Source: UBA7485 sp050945075 (GTDB lineage: Bacteria > Bacillota > Clostridia > Eubacteriales > Eubacteriaceae). From it: a DNA stretch of 36,834 bases. The notes below the pieces were generated by a model, which had not been told where the DNA came from, made no database searches, and saw nothing but the letters and a program-made list of their open reading frames with translations. The position numbers and the translations under genes were made by a program. The stretch covers positions 1 through 36,834 of the forward strand of contig JBMNSG010000011.1 in NCBI GenBank assembly GCA_050945075.1. The letters are read 5' to 3'. This document shows positions 7,169 to 15,311 of the stretch, piece by piece. Numbering within the stretch: position 1 is the stretch's first letter; each line of letters opens with the position of its first letter.

Positions 7169-8128
7169 ATGCTTAATTTTGAAGAAATGAAGGATTATCT
7201 GCTTAAGAATACACAGTTTACCAAACCGGTAGTCGCAGTCGCAGCTGCGGATGACAGGGTTGTTCTGGAAGCCATAAAGGAAATGAACGAACATGGCTTC
7301 GGACGGGCGATTCTGGTCGGAGATGAAGAGGAAATACAACGCATCAGCAGGGAAATCAATCTGGACCTGGACGAAAACATGATTCTTAATGCAGACACCA
7401 AGGAACGTGCGGCCCAGCTGGCAGTGCAGTGTGTACGTGACGGGGAAGCAGACATCATTATGAAGGGGCTGCTCCATACCAAAACCTACCTGAAGGCGAT
7501 TCTCAATCGCGACTATGGACTGAGAACCGGAAAGACCCTGAATGCGGTCACCGGCTTCAATATTCCGGCTCTGGGGAGGATGATTCTGGCCACAGATTGT
7601 GGTATGATAGTACAGCCGACACTGCAGGATAAAATTGTGGAAATCAACTCTGCAACCGAGCTGGCGCGTGCACTTCAGTGCAGGATGCCGCTGGTCTCCT
7701 GTCTTTCGGCAGTCGAAACCGTGAATGAAAATATGCCTGATGGTATTGATGCTGCTATTCTCTCCAAAATGAATCAGCGCGGTCAGATCACCGGCTGTAT
7801 TATAGACGGTCCGTTTTCGCTGGATCTTTCCATTTCCATGGAATCAGTCCGGCATAAGGGTGTTCAGTCTCCGGTTGCGGGGAAAGCGGACATTCTGGTT
7901 ATGCCCAGTCTTCAGGCTGGGAATATTTTCTGGAAGAGCATGACCTTCCTGGCCGGTGCGCACAGCGGTGCCGTCATTATGGGAGCTGCCAAACCTGCCG
8001 TACTCACTTCGCGGGCAGACAGTAAAGAAGCCAAGGTGAACGCCATTGCTATGGCTATGACTCTTGAACGGGCACAGCGGGAAGAACTGCTGGCCAGAAA
8101 TCTGAAAAGTAAAGCTGTATCAAAATAG
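7169..8128 (+). CDS. ptb: Phosphate butyryltransferase (phosphotransbutyrylase family)
   Basis: This enzyme family converts an acyl-CoA plus phosphate to acyl phosphate and CoA; Ptb does so with butyryl-CoA in anaerobic acid formation or branched-chain acid use. The 319-residue protein matches the family in length and in its conserved blocks: an N-terminal AVAAADDRVVLEAI-type segment, DIIMKGLLHT in the middle, and the C-terminal AGNIFWKS plus GAVIMGA region. AAAGGAAG precedes the ATG at 7169. The usual partner, butyrate kinase, is not adjacent, so a phosphoacyltransferase with a different acyl preference (acetyl, propionyl) is possible. The gene stands alone, with its own terminator at 8171-8199. 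Confidence 0.88.
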   Translation: MLNFEEMKDYLLKNTQFTKPVVAVAAADDRVVLEAIKEMNEHGFGRAILVGDEEEIQRISREINLDLDENMILNADTKERAAQLAVQCVRDGEADIIMKGLLHTKTYLKAILNRDYGLRTGKTLNAVTGFNIPALGRMILATDCGMIVQPTLQDKIVEINSATELARALQCRMPLVSCLSAVETVNENMPDGIDAAILSKMNQRGQITGCIIDGPFSLDLSISMESVRHKGVQSPVAGKADILVMPSLQAGNIFWKSMTFLAGAHSGAVIMGAAKPAVLTSRADSKEAKVNAIAMAMTLERAQREELLARNLKSKAVSK

Positions 8129-8170
8129 ACAAATTAAGAAATATTTAGGATTCAACTTGAATTATAACAA

Positions 8171-8199
8171 AAAAGCGCGCGATTCGTCGCGTGTTTTTT
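8171..8199 (+). terminator. Intrinsic terminator after ptb
   Basis: GCGCGCGA (8175-8182) pairs with TCGCGTGT (8187-8194) across a TTCG loop, extended by A-T pairs and ending in a T run to 8199. The T run overlaps the -35 element of the next gene's promoter. Confidence 0.8.
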
Positions 8200-8226
8200 G
8201 TTTGCTGCTATACTTTTTGGTATAAT
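8198..8226 (+). promoter_or_regulatory. Promoter of the YhaN-like gene
   Basis: TTGTTT (8198-8203) and the consensus TATAAT (8221-8226) are separated by 17 bases. The start codon of the next gene is 70 bases further on. The -35 element shares bases with the ptb terminator. Confidence 0.7.
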
Positions 8227-8295
8227 TCATAGTATGATTTAAGGAAAGATTAAGAGTTCAAGCGCGGTAATATTACAAACAGCGAGAAGACAGAA

Positions 8296-10284
8296 ATGAA
8301 AATCAATCGTCTTAAGCTGACCTCATTCGGTCAGCAGAAAAACAGAATCATCGAAATATCGGACAATCTGAACATGATTTTCGGCACCACGCCGCATGCA
8401 GAAGAGACGGTCCGCGATTTTATCGAAGCGATGTTCTTTGGTATGGATCCGGACAAGCGGGAACATTATACGCCGGACGGAAAAAACTGTGAAGGAGAAA
8501 TGCTCCTGGAAACAGATGACGGCAGAAATATCCGCCTGATCCGGAATTTCACGACCGGCCATACCGAGGTTCTTAATGAACTGGGGGATGACATCACCTG
8601 GCAGTACCGGGACAGAAACGGTCGTTTCATGCTCTTCGGGCAGGACGATACGACCCTGTATCAGCCGCCGTCATCCGTTAAAACTGAAATTTCAGATTTG
8701 GAAAATGAACTGAACAAGCTGACGAACAGCTCAGCACTGGCTGCCCTTTACAGCAGGCGCGACAGTCTTCAGCAGGTTCTGGATACGGATAATCATAACG
8801 GCGATCTGATCAACCAGAATAATGAACAGATAAGCCAGCTCACCGATAAGCTCAATGATGTTCGTGACCAGGTTCAGGCAGCTGCCGATGCGGCCCGTTA
8901 TGAAGTGGACACACTGAAAACAAACAATGAACAGATTGACGAAGAGTTAAACAAGCTCTATGAATCGACCGATCTGCACAAGGATGAAGAAGCCAGCAGC
9001 CGTTCGAAGCTTCTGGAGCGGAACGAACGGGGAGCGGCGGAACGTATTACCGCCATTACCAAACAGCTTAATGATCTTTATGAAGAACAGGATGTGTACA
9101 GCGAACGTCTGGAAATGCTGACCTCCCGTTTTCATCTCAACCGCGACGAACTTATATCAGATAACGAAAAACTGCATTATGCGGAAAACCAGGAAAAAGG
9201 AAACGGCACTGAACCAAGCGCCGTTGCTGAAAAACTGGCAGGCGTTCAATCATGGGTTTACTGGGTCCTGATTGTTCTTGGTATTGTACTGGATGCTGCA
9301 GCCCTGATCAATTATGGCAGCTATCTGCCAAAAGCTGCGGTCTTTATATTAGCCTTTATCGGCTCATTTGTGATTCTTGGAAGCATTGCCATGCTCATTG
9401 CTGTGCATAACGGCAGACTGAAAATGCCAATGGAACCTGATTTTGAACCGATCACAGCAGTTGAAGCTGTTCTGCAGAAATACAGAAAAGATTCAGCAGA
9501 AGCGTTCGATGATTTTTACGAAAAAGCCATGAAGGTTTTCGGACAGATTGACGATCTTGAAGCGGACCTTCAGGATATTGCCACAGAAATTGACGAAGCC
9601 AGAAAAGAACTGGATCGTTATACAACCGACCGCAACACCTATCGTGAAGATCTGAATGAAGAAATCGGCAATACCGACAGTTCTGATAAATATCTGCAGC
9701 AGCGTGAACAGATAGAAAAACTGGAAGAAATGCGGGATGCCAATGAAAAACGGATCCAGAACATTGAAGAATCCGAAGACAGCACCAATCCTGTGGTCTT
9801 TACCTCGGGAGACGGACGTGAACTCAGGGCAGACGCCTCTTCGGCAATGCTGGAACAGCGAATCCGCAAGCTGCATCATGCCAATAAAGAACTTCGTCTC
9901 AACGCGAATATGGACAACCGTGAAAAAAATGTCGAAACCTATAATGATGTCTGCCGCAGAATTTTGAATGCAGAACACCGGATCGACAGCCTGAAGACGC
10001 AGCTGGAACAGCGGCGTGAAGAACAAATCAAAGTGGATATCACAGAAGATGTCCTGCTCCAGAATCTCGGTATGGGTATGCAGAAGCTGCTGGCTGCCGG
10101 GAAAAAAGTGCCCTATATCCTCGATGATCCTTTTGTAAACTTGAAAGCAGATGAAAAAGCAACAATGATTACTCTGTTCCGAGAGCTGACCAGTGATTCA
10201 CAGACGCTCTTGTTTACAGGCACCAATCAGATCAAAAAAATCTATGATGCCATGGAATGGCCCTACAGCGGCATTCCGGTATAA
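8296..10284 (+). CDS. YhaN/SMC-like membrane-spanning protein with degenerate ATPase motifs
   Basis: The 662-residue protein has the architecture of the bacterial YhaN/RecF-SMC-like ATPases. An N-terminal half-domain opens with MKINRLKLTSFG, followed by a long coiled coil (about 130-300), two membrane helices (about 320-338 and 346-370), a second coiled coil (about 400-600) and a C-terminal half with a Walker B-like YILDDPF (D610-D611). The family Walker A, normally GPNEAGKST, is GTTPHAEET here (30-38), with neither the Lys nor the Ser/Thr in place. The usual signature motif before Walker B is also unrecognisable. It may therefore bind nucleotide poorly or not at all. The nuclease partner often found next to YhaN is absent. 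Exact function is unknown. Confidence 0.75.
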   Translation: MKINRLKLTSFGQQKNRIIEISDNLNMIFGTTPHAEETVRDFIEAMFFGMDPDKREHYTPDGKNCEGEMLLETDDGRNIRLIRNFTTGHTEVLNELGDDITWQYRDRNGRFMLFGQDDTTLYQPPSSVKTEISDLENELNKLTNSSALAALYSRRDSLQQVLDTDNHNGDLINQNNEQISQLTDKLNDVRDQVQAAADAARYEVDTLKTNNEQIDEELNKLYESTDLHKDEEASSRSKLLERNERGAAERITAITKQLNDLYEEQDVYSERLEMLTSRFHLNRDELISDNEKLHYAENQEKGNGTEPSAVAEKLAGVQSWVYWVLIVLGIVLDAAALINYGSYLPKAAVFILAFIGSFVILGSIAMLIAVHNGRLKMPMEPDFEPITAVEAVLQKYRKDSAEAFDDFYEKAMKVFGQIDDLEADLQDIATEIDEARKELDRYTTDRNTYREDLNEEIGNTDSSDKYLQQREQIEKLEEMRDANEKRIQNIEESEDSTNPVVFTSGDGRELRADASSAMLEQRIRKLHHANKELRLNANMDNREKNVETYNDVCRRILNAEHRIDSLKTQLEQRREEQIKVDITEDVLLQNLGMGMQKLLAAGKKVPYILDDPFVNLKADEKATMITLFRELTSDSQTLLFTGTNQIKKIYDAMEWPYSGIPV

Positions 10285-10345
10285 TTGCTGCAGCAGGATT
10301 CCCTTTTCAATCAAATACTGGCGTCTGGATAAAGATGCTTCGAAA

Positions 10346-10391
10346 AAAACAGGCGCATTTCATAGTGAATGATATGAAATGCGCCTGTTTT
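10346..10391. terminator. Bidirectional terminator between converging genes
   Basis: A perfect 18-base-pair stem (10346-10363 with 10374-10391, ten-base loop) has As on its left and Ts on its right. It can therefore stop transcription from both the YhaN-like gene on the plus strand and eutSP on the minus strand. Confidence 0.88.
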
Positions 10392-10469
10392 GTTTTATGT
10401 CTGGTTTTTGAGTGGAAACCCATCCGGCACCCTGAGCTGTCTGTTTTTCCGCGCAGGACGCTCTGATGA

Positions 10470-10970
10470 TTATTCCGGTTTTACAGCTGCTGCGGCCGGT
10501 CTGCGTTTATTGCCGACTTTGTCTACATATTGCAGGATCACCTGTTCAAGCTCCGGAATACCTTCGCCGGTATAAGAACTGATCCGGTAAATCTTTTTCC
10601 TGCTGACGCCGGCAAATTCGAGCCATTTGATTACCTTGTCAGGGTTGGAGTTCGGTTTGTCGATTTTGGTAATGATGCCAATGACCGGTCCGTTAAAGGT
10701 CAGTGCGAAATTCGGCGGCAGTTTGTTCTGGATATCGTCTGCGGCGATGCAGATGCAAAGCAGTCCGGCATCGCAGGCAACGTTTATGGCGTTTCTGCAG
10801 AAAAACGGCATGTCAATAAATTCGCCGGGAGTATCAATAAAATCTTCCGTATAATTGATCGTCTGTGTTTTCCGGTAATGCAGCTCTTCATCCGAGAGCT
10901 TCTGGCGGAGTGTGGTTTTTCCGCAGCCGATCTTGCCGATGAGCGCGACTCTGTGCTTGTTATTCGCCAT
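10470..10970 (-). CDS. eutP: EutP/PduV family microcompartment-associated small GTPase
   Basis: EutP/PduV proteins are Ras-like GTPases encoded in ethanolamine and propanediol microcompartment operons. PduV binds the shell and affects microcompartment movement; some EutP proteins show acetate kinase activity. This 166-residue protein has the P-loop at 12-20 (GKIGCGKTT), the conserved KTQ...Y segment (34-40), the DTPGE switch (46-50) and a TKID nucleotide-specificity motif. Its ATG overlaps the eutS stop codon in TAATG, so the two are translationally coupled. No other eut or pdu gene occurs in the window, which is unusual, since EutP normally sits in a large operon. The name rests on family motifs and on its eutS partner. 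Confidence 0.87.
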   Translation of the reverse strand: MANNKHRVALIGKIGCGKTTLRQKLSDEELHYRKTQTINYTEDFIDTPGEFIDMPFFCRNAINVACDAGLLCICIAADDIQNKLPPNFALTFNGPVIGIITKIDKPNSNPDKVIKWLEFAGVSRKKIYRISSYTGEGIPELEQVILQYVDKVGNKRRPAAAAVKPE

Positions 10971-11320
10971 TACGAGAACGTGATTTCCGGAATCGTAAAG
11001 CCGAGGGTATTATGCAGCATGTTGATGATTTCGCGAACGGCAGTCCGGACATCGCTGACCCGTCCGGTGATAACCAGAGAGCCTGAAAAACGGTCCAGGA
11101 AGCCGATGGAAACCGGTGCAGCCTTGGTTCCGACATCAGAGGCGATGATCGCCGCTTCACTCGGGGTGATGGTGAGAATGCCAATGGCATCCGCTTCTTC
11201 GTCGTCAAGACCCAGCTTGACGTAAACATCCTGTTTGGGACGGGCAATAATATGTGCCAGAGTAACCTGTTTTCCTGGTACATATTCCTGTATCGATCTG
11301 GGTTTGTTTTCTTCTTTCAT
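10970..11320 (-). CDS. eutS: Microcompartment shell protein EutS (circularly permuted BMC domain)
   Basis: EutS and PduU are hexameric shell proteins of ethanolamine and propanediol microcompartments with a permuted BMC fold and a central beta barrel. The 116-residue protein has the diagnostic blocks: IQEYVPGKQVTLAH near the N-terminus, AIGILTITPSE in the middle and IGFLDRFSGSLVITG in the second half. AGGTGA precedes the ATG. It is first in a two-gene unit with eutP and is transcribed from an extended -10 promoter. No other shell gene, ethanolamine ammonia-lyase or regulator is adjacent. It might add to shells encoded elsewhere in the genome. Confidence 0.92.
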   Translation of the reverse strand: MKEENKPRSIQEYVPGKQVTLAHIIARPKQDVYVKLGLDDEEADAIGILTITPSEAAIIASDVGTKAAPVSIGFLDRFSGSLVITGRVSDVRTAVREIINMLHNTLGFTIPEITFS

Positions 11321-11408
11321 GGCTCACCTGAATAATCGTTAGTCACCGGAGACAAGATGGTTCTTTCTGTTGTATAATGGCTGCCAGTCCTGCTGCTCCG
11401 ATAATGCA

Positions 11409-11417
11409 ATTATAGCA
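11409..11417 (-). promoter_or_regulatory. eutSP extended -10 promoter
   Basis: On the minus strand TGC-TATAAT (plus-strand 11409-11417) is a full extended -10 element. No good -35 is visible, as expected for such promoters. The transcript start would be about 80 bases before the eutS ATG. Confidence 0.6.
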
Positions 11418-11421
11418 CGCG

Positions 11422-11446
11422 CCGGGTTTTTACCGGGTTAAACCCG
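11422..11446. promoter_or_regulatory. Palindromic element between eutS and prmA promoters
   Basis: CGGGTTAAACCCG (11434-11446) is a perfect palindrome around its central base, and another CCGGGTTT half lies at 11422-11429. It sits just upstream of the eutSP -10 element, so it could be an operator or a small stem. The role is inferred from position only. Confidence 0.4.
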
Positions 11447-11491
11447 TTTATTTATACCGACAGTGCAAAATAGAATCAGCCGGAGCTGTAA

Positions 11492-11519
11492 TTGATTTTT
11501 TAAGACCATCGCATATAAT
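11492..11519 (+). promoter_or_regulatory. Promoter of prmA-rsmE-mtaB
   Basis: TTGATT (11492-11497) and TATAAT (11514-11519) are 16 bases apart, about 30 bases before the prmA start codon. Confidence 0.6.
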
Positions 11520-11550
11520 TAAACTATTGAGTAATAACAGGAGGTATTCC

Positions 11551-12492
11551 TTGACCTGGTTAGAAGTTCAGATCACGACGACAAATGAAGCGGAGGAAGC
11601 CGTTACCCAGGCTTTCTATGATGCCGGTGCTGACGGGGTAGCCATCGAAGCACAGAGAGATGTACGGGCCGTATGGGATGACCCGACCGTCAATCTTGTG
11701 GATGAGTCTCTGTTTGAAGGGCCATCAGATGTTTCGGTAATCCGCGGATATTTTCCAGACGGGGATAAAGCTGAAGCAAAAATCCGCGAAATACTGATGA
11801 AAATCGCCAAGCTGCCGGCTTTCGGGCTTGATCCGGGAAGCGGCGAGCTGCAGGTGCAGGAAATCGAGGAAGAAGACTGGGCCAATTCCTGGAAGAAGTA
11901 CTTTGTGCCGACCAGGGTCTCCAGAGACATGACGGTTGTCCCGAGCTGGGAAAATTACGAACCGGAAGAAGATGAAACTGTCATTGATATGGATCCGGGG
12001 ATGGCTTTCGGTACCGGGACCCATGAAACCACCAAGCTCTGTGTTCAGGCGATTGAAGATTATCTGAGACCGCACGATACGGTGATCGATGTCGGATGCG
12101 GGACCGGAATCCTGTCCATAGCAGCCGCAAAACACGGGGCAGGAAGAGTCATTGGTGTCGACCTGGATCCGGTTGCTGTCAAATCTGCCGGAGATAATTC
12201 CGCCAAAAATCATACGGACGATATCATCGAGCTGCGGGAAGGAAATCTGCTGGATACCGTTGAATCCGATGTACGGGCAGACCTGGTGGTCGCCAATATT
12301 CTGGCACAGGCTGTAGTAAGCCTGACGCCTGACGTCACGCGTATTATCCACGACGGAGGCATCTTTATCTCCTCAGGTATTATCAGCCAGTTTCTGGACG
12401 ATGTACTGCAGGCACTTGAAGAAAACGGCTTTGATATCATTGAAAAACGTCAGCTCGGTGAATGGCATGCCGTCATTGCCAAAAAACGCTGA
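11551..12492 (+). CDS. prmA: Ribosomal protein L11 methyltransferase PrmA
   Basis: PrmA trimethylates ribosomal protein L11 using S-adenosylmethionine. The start is a TTG at 11551, six bases after AGGAGG (11539-11544). It gives the usual N-terminus, TWLEVQITT, and a 313-residue protein of normal length. The N-terminal L11-recognition domain (about 1-110) is followed by a Rossmann methyltransferase with the SAM motif VIDVGCGTG at about 180-188 and an NI-type motif (VVANILA) matching the family catalytic loop. An in-frame TTG at 11527 lies upstream of the ribosome binding site and is not used. Its stop overlaps the rsmE start (TGATG). The prmA-rsmE-mtaB order is a standard Firmicute block. Confidence 0.95.
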   Translation: MTWLEVQITTTNEAEEAVTQAFYDAGADGVAIEAQRDVRAVWDDPTVNLVDESLFEGPSDVSVIRGYFPDGDKAEAKIREILMKIAKLPAFGLDPGSGELQVQEIEEEDWANSWKKYFVPTRVSRDMTVVPSWENYEPEEDETVIDMDPGMAFGTGTHETTKLCVQAIEDYLRPHDTVIDVGCGTGILSIAAAKHGAGRVIGVDLDPVAVKSAGDNSAKNHTDDIIELREGNLLDTVESDVRADLVVANILAQAVVSLTPDVTRIIHDGGIFISSGIISQFLDDVLQALEENGFDIIEKRQLGEWHAVIAKKR

Positions 12493-13238
12493 TGCACCGC
12501 TTTTTTCTTGAACAGCCTCTTCAGCAGGACTGCGAACGGATTTTCCTGTCAGGTGACGAAAACCGGCATCTGACTTCAGTCCTAAGGCTTGGACCCGGGG
12601 AAGATGTCATTCTGACGGATCCGGCAGGACTCGTCTGCGAAGCGCGGATTATTCACACCGGGAACGATGCAACCGAGCTCGAGCCGGTCGCTTTTCTTCC
12701 GCCGGAGACAGAAAACAAAACAGCAGAAATTACGCTTTTTCAGGGAATACCCAAGGGCAGCAAACAGGAAATGATTGTGCAGAAGGGGACGGAGCTGGGG
12801 ATATCCGCTTTCGTTCCCTTTTATTCAAAGCGAAGCGTGGTCAGGCCTTCCGGATCGGATGAAAAGAAACGGACACGGCTGCAGCGGATTGCCAGAGAAG
12901 CTTCCAAGCAGTCGGGACGTGTATTTGTTCCGGAGGTTTCCGCTTTTGTATCCTTTTCGGATCTGGAAGAAGCGCTGGCTCCCTTCGATCTGGTCCTGCT
13001 GGCGTATGAAAATGAAGATAATATCCGTTTGAAGGAGCTGCTGCGCTCCGTCGAACGGGAACAGCATTTGAAGATTGCTGTAATTGTCGGACCTGAGGGC
13101 GGATTTGACGAAGGAGAAGTCGTCAGACTGGAAGAATGGGGCGCGCAGCGCTTTACGTTCGGAAAACGCATTCTGAGAACCGAAACCGCGGGACTGGCAG
13201 CGGCCGCACAGATTAATTACGAGTTTGATGAAGGATAA
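12492..13238 (+). CDS. rsmE: 16S rRNA (uracil1498-N3)-methyltransferase RsmE
   Basis: RsmE methylates U1498 of 16S rRNA. The 248-residue protein has the N-terminal PUA-like domain (about 1-70) and a SPOUT methyltransferase domain with the trefoil-knot motifs: LFQGIPKGSKQEMIVQKGTE, the VIVGPEGGFDEGE loop that binds SAM, and the C-terminal LGKRILRTETA type segment. The ATG at 12492 shares one base with the prmA stop, so translation is coupled; an upstream in-frame ATG inside prmA is ignored. Fourteen bases separate it from mtaB. Confidence 0.95.
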   Translation: MHRFFLEQPLQQDCERIFLSGDENRHLTSVLRLGPGEDVILTDPAGLVCEARIIHTGNDATELEPVAFLPPETENKTAEITLFQGIPKGSKQEMIVQKGTELGISAFVPFYSKRSVVRPSGSDEKKRTRLQRIAREASKQSGRVFVPEVSAFVSFSDLEEALAPFDLVLLAYENEDNIRLKELLRSVEREQHLKIAVIVGPEGGFDEGEVVRLEEWGAQRFTFGKRILRTETAGLAAAAQINYEFDEG

Positions 13239-13252
13239 GATACAGAGGAATC

Positions 13253-14611
13253 ATGGATAGTAAACCAACGCTTGAACGTCCGTCGGCAGCTTTTTATACA
13301 CTGGGCTGCAAGGTCAATACTTATGACACAGAGGCGATTCAGGAGCTGTTTGAAAAGGCCGGTTATGAAATTAAAGATTTTTCCGAACCGGCAGATGTGT
13401 ATGTGGTTAATACCTGCACGGTTACTCATCTGGGTGACCGGAAATCCAGGCAGATGCTCAGACGTGCACGGAGGACAAATCCGGACGCGCTGATTATCGC
13501 TGCCGGCTGTTATGCGCAGACGGCTCCGGAAAAGGTGCTGGAAATCGAGGAAGTAGATCTGGTTATCGGAACCGCGGACAGAAATCATATTGTTGAAATC
13601 GCGGAAGAAGCCCGCGCAGGCATTCCGGAGGGGCAGAGCAGGAATCTGGCTCATTCTCTGGCCGGAACGCCCTTCGAAGAGCTCGAGATATCCAGAACGG
13701 AAGGCCACACACGGGCCTTTGTCAAGATTCAGGAAGGATGCACCCAGTTCTGCAGCTACTGCATTGTCCCTTATGCAAGAGGTCCGGTACGCTCAAGACA
13801 GCCCGAGAAGGCACTTGAAGAGATTGACAGGCTCTCCAGAGCCGGCTATAAGGAAATTGTGCTCACTGGAATCCACATCGCTTCTTACGGGCGGGATTTT
13901 AAGGATTCTCGCAATACGCCTGCCTGCAATGAAGAACTGATTTCCCTGGTGGAAAATGCCTCGAAGATTCCCGGAATTGAACGAATCCGTTTTTCTTCAA
14001 TCGAACCCCGCCTCATGACGGAAGATTTCCTGAAGCGGCTCAGTGCCATCAATGAAATCTGTCCCCATTTCCACCTGAGTCTTCAGAGCGGAAGTGCGGG
14101 TGTTTTAAAACGCATGAACCGTCATTATACGCCGGACGAATTCTATGAAATTGCACAGCGCATCCGCCGCTATTATCCCGGTGCAGCGCTGACAACCGAT
14201 ATTATTGCAGGATTTCCGGGAGAATCGGAAGAAGAATTTCAGGAAACACTGGATTTTGTCAGGAAAACCGGCTTTGCCCAGATGCATATTTTCCGGTATT
14301 CACCGCGTGAAGGTACGCCGGCAGCTGCGATGGACAATCAGGTTTCTGACCAGAAGAAGATTGAACGGGCGGAAAAACTGGCTGAGGCCGAATATGAAAT
14401 GCGCCATAATTTCCTGAGAAAAGCGGACGGACAGAAAGCCAGAATTCTGGTGGAACAGCGCGAGGAAGACGGCTCCTATTCCGGTTATACCGAAAATTAC
14501 CGTCCGGTACGTTTTATTCCGCGTCCCGGAACGCATCAGTACACTGGCATGATTATCGAAACCGATCTGAGTTATACCGGCGATGACCGCCTCACGGCGC
14601 AGCATGCATGA
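13253..14611 (+). CDS. mtaB: tRNA t6A37 methylthiotransferase MtaB
   Basis: MtaB converts N6-threonylcarbamoyladenosine at tRNA position 37 to its 2-methylthio form, using radical SAM chemistry. The 452-residue protein has the N-terminal UPF0004 domain with three cluster cysteines (C19 in GCKVNTYD, C57, C88), then the radical SAM motif C165-x3-C169-x2-C172, and a C-terminal TRAM-like region. GCKVN near the N-terminus separates MtaB from MiaB and RimO. The ATG follows a GAGG site and sits 14 bases after rsmE. Confidence 0.95.
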   Translation: MDSKPTLERPSAAFYTLGCKVNTYDTEAIQELFEKAGYEIKDFSEPADVYVVNTCTVTHLGDRKSRQMLRRARRTNPDALIIAAGCYAQTAPEKVLEIEEVDLVIGTADRNHIVEIAEEARAGIPEGQSRNLAHSLAGTPFEELEISRTEGHTRAFVKIQEGCTQFCSYCIVPYARGPVRSRQPEKALEEIDRLSRAGYKEIVLTGIHIASYGRDFKDSRNTPACNEELISLVENASKIPGIERIRFSSIEPRLMTEDFLKRLSAINEICPHFHLSLQSGSAGVLKRMNRHYTPDEFYEIAQRIRRYYPGAALTTDIIAGFPGESEEEFQETLDFVRKTGFAQMHIFRYSPREGTPAAAMDNQVSDQKKIERAEKLAEAEYEMRHNFLRKADGQKARILVEQREEDGSYSGYTENYRPVRFIPRPGTHQYTGMIIETDLSYTGDDRLTAQHA

Positions 14612-14668
14612 AATTTTGAGCAGATTGCTCATGTCAATATCTGTTAAACTGTAAGGAAAGGAGAGAAT

Positions 14669-15013
14669 ATGGCTGAAGATTGTATTTTCTGTAAAATTGC
14701 AGCCGGAGAAATTCCGGCGGACGTTGTGTATGAAGACGACAACGTTATGGCCTTCCGGGACATTAACCCGCAGGCGCCGGTACATATCGTCATTATTCCC
14801 AAGAAACATATGCAGTCCATCATGTCGGTTCCGGCAGGAGATCCTGTGATCTCGCAGCTTCATGCTGCGGCTAACAGAATCGCGCTGCGCGAAGGAATCG
14901 CCGACACCGGCTTCAGACTCGTCAATAACTGCGGCGAGGACGGTGGACAGACTGTTCCGCATCTCCATTATCATCTGCTGGGCGGACGATATATGGAATG
15001 GCCGCCAGGCTGA
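14669..15013 (+). CDS. HIT family nucleotide-binding protein
   Basis: HIT proteins are small nucleotide hydrolases or transferases acting on purine nucleoside phosphoramidates and related substrates. The 114-residue protein carries the C-terminal His-triad HLHYHLL (H98, H100, H102) and an N-terminal Cys pair (C5, C8) seen in the HinT branch. AAAGGAGAG precedes the ATG. It sits 57 bases after mtaB, where a related HIT gene is often found in Firmicutes, and could share its transcript. Physiological substrate is not evident. Confidence 0.93.
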   Translation: MAEDCIFCKIAAGEIPADVVYEDDNVMAFRDINPQAPVHIVIIPKKHMQSIMSVPAGDPVISQLHAAANRIALREGIADTGFRLVNNCGEDGGQTVPHLHYHLLGGRYMEWPPG

Positions 15014-15025
15014 TGCGGCCGGCTC

Positions 15026-15054
15026 TTGACACACCCTCTGTTATTGGATATAAT
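15026..15054 (+). promoter_or_regulatory. rpsU promoter (full consensus)
   Basis: TTGACA (15026-15031) and TATAAT (15049-15054) are separated by 17 bases, a perfect sigma-A type consensus, as expected for a highly expressed ribosomal protein gene. Confidence 0.9.
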
Positions 15055-15116
15055 GGCAAACGCACGAAATTCACCATTATTTCCGTTTTTGGAGAATGGA
15101 AAAAGGGGGTGAAATA

Positions 15117-15299
15117 ATGTCTGAAGTTCGAGTTAAAGAAAATGAAACTCTGGAAAGCGCTCTTCGCCGTTTCAAAAGAAAAACAGCAATGGCCGGAGTC
15201 ATGTCCGAAATCCGCAAGCGCGAACACTACGAAAAACCGAGTGTAAAACGCAAGAAGAAGTCGGAAGCTGCCAGAAAAAGAAAAATGAAAAAAAGATAG
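15117..15299 (+). CDS. rpsU: 30S ribosomal protein S21
   Basis: S21 is a small, very basic protein of the 30S platform needed for translation initiation. The ATG at 15117 follows a strong GGGGGTG site. The 60-residue product starts SEVRVKENETLESALRRFKR and ends in a Lys/Arg-rich tail, both typical. An in-frame ATG 21 bases upstream lies before the ribosome binding site and is rejected. A consensus promoter lies just upstream and yqeY follows after 12 bases, the standard Firmicute pair. Confidence 0.96.
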   Translation: MSEVRVKENETLESALRRFKRKTAMAGVMSEIRKREHYEKPSVKRKKKSEAARKRKMKKR

Positions 15300-15311
15300 G
15301 AAGTTAAACGG

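Noticed and set aside
10257..10466. Plus-strand ORF of 69 codons after the YhaN-like gene
   Set aside because: It runs through the perfect terminator hairpin, has no ribosome binding site and resembles no protein.
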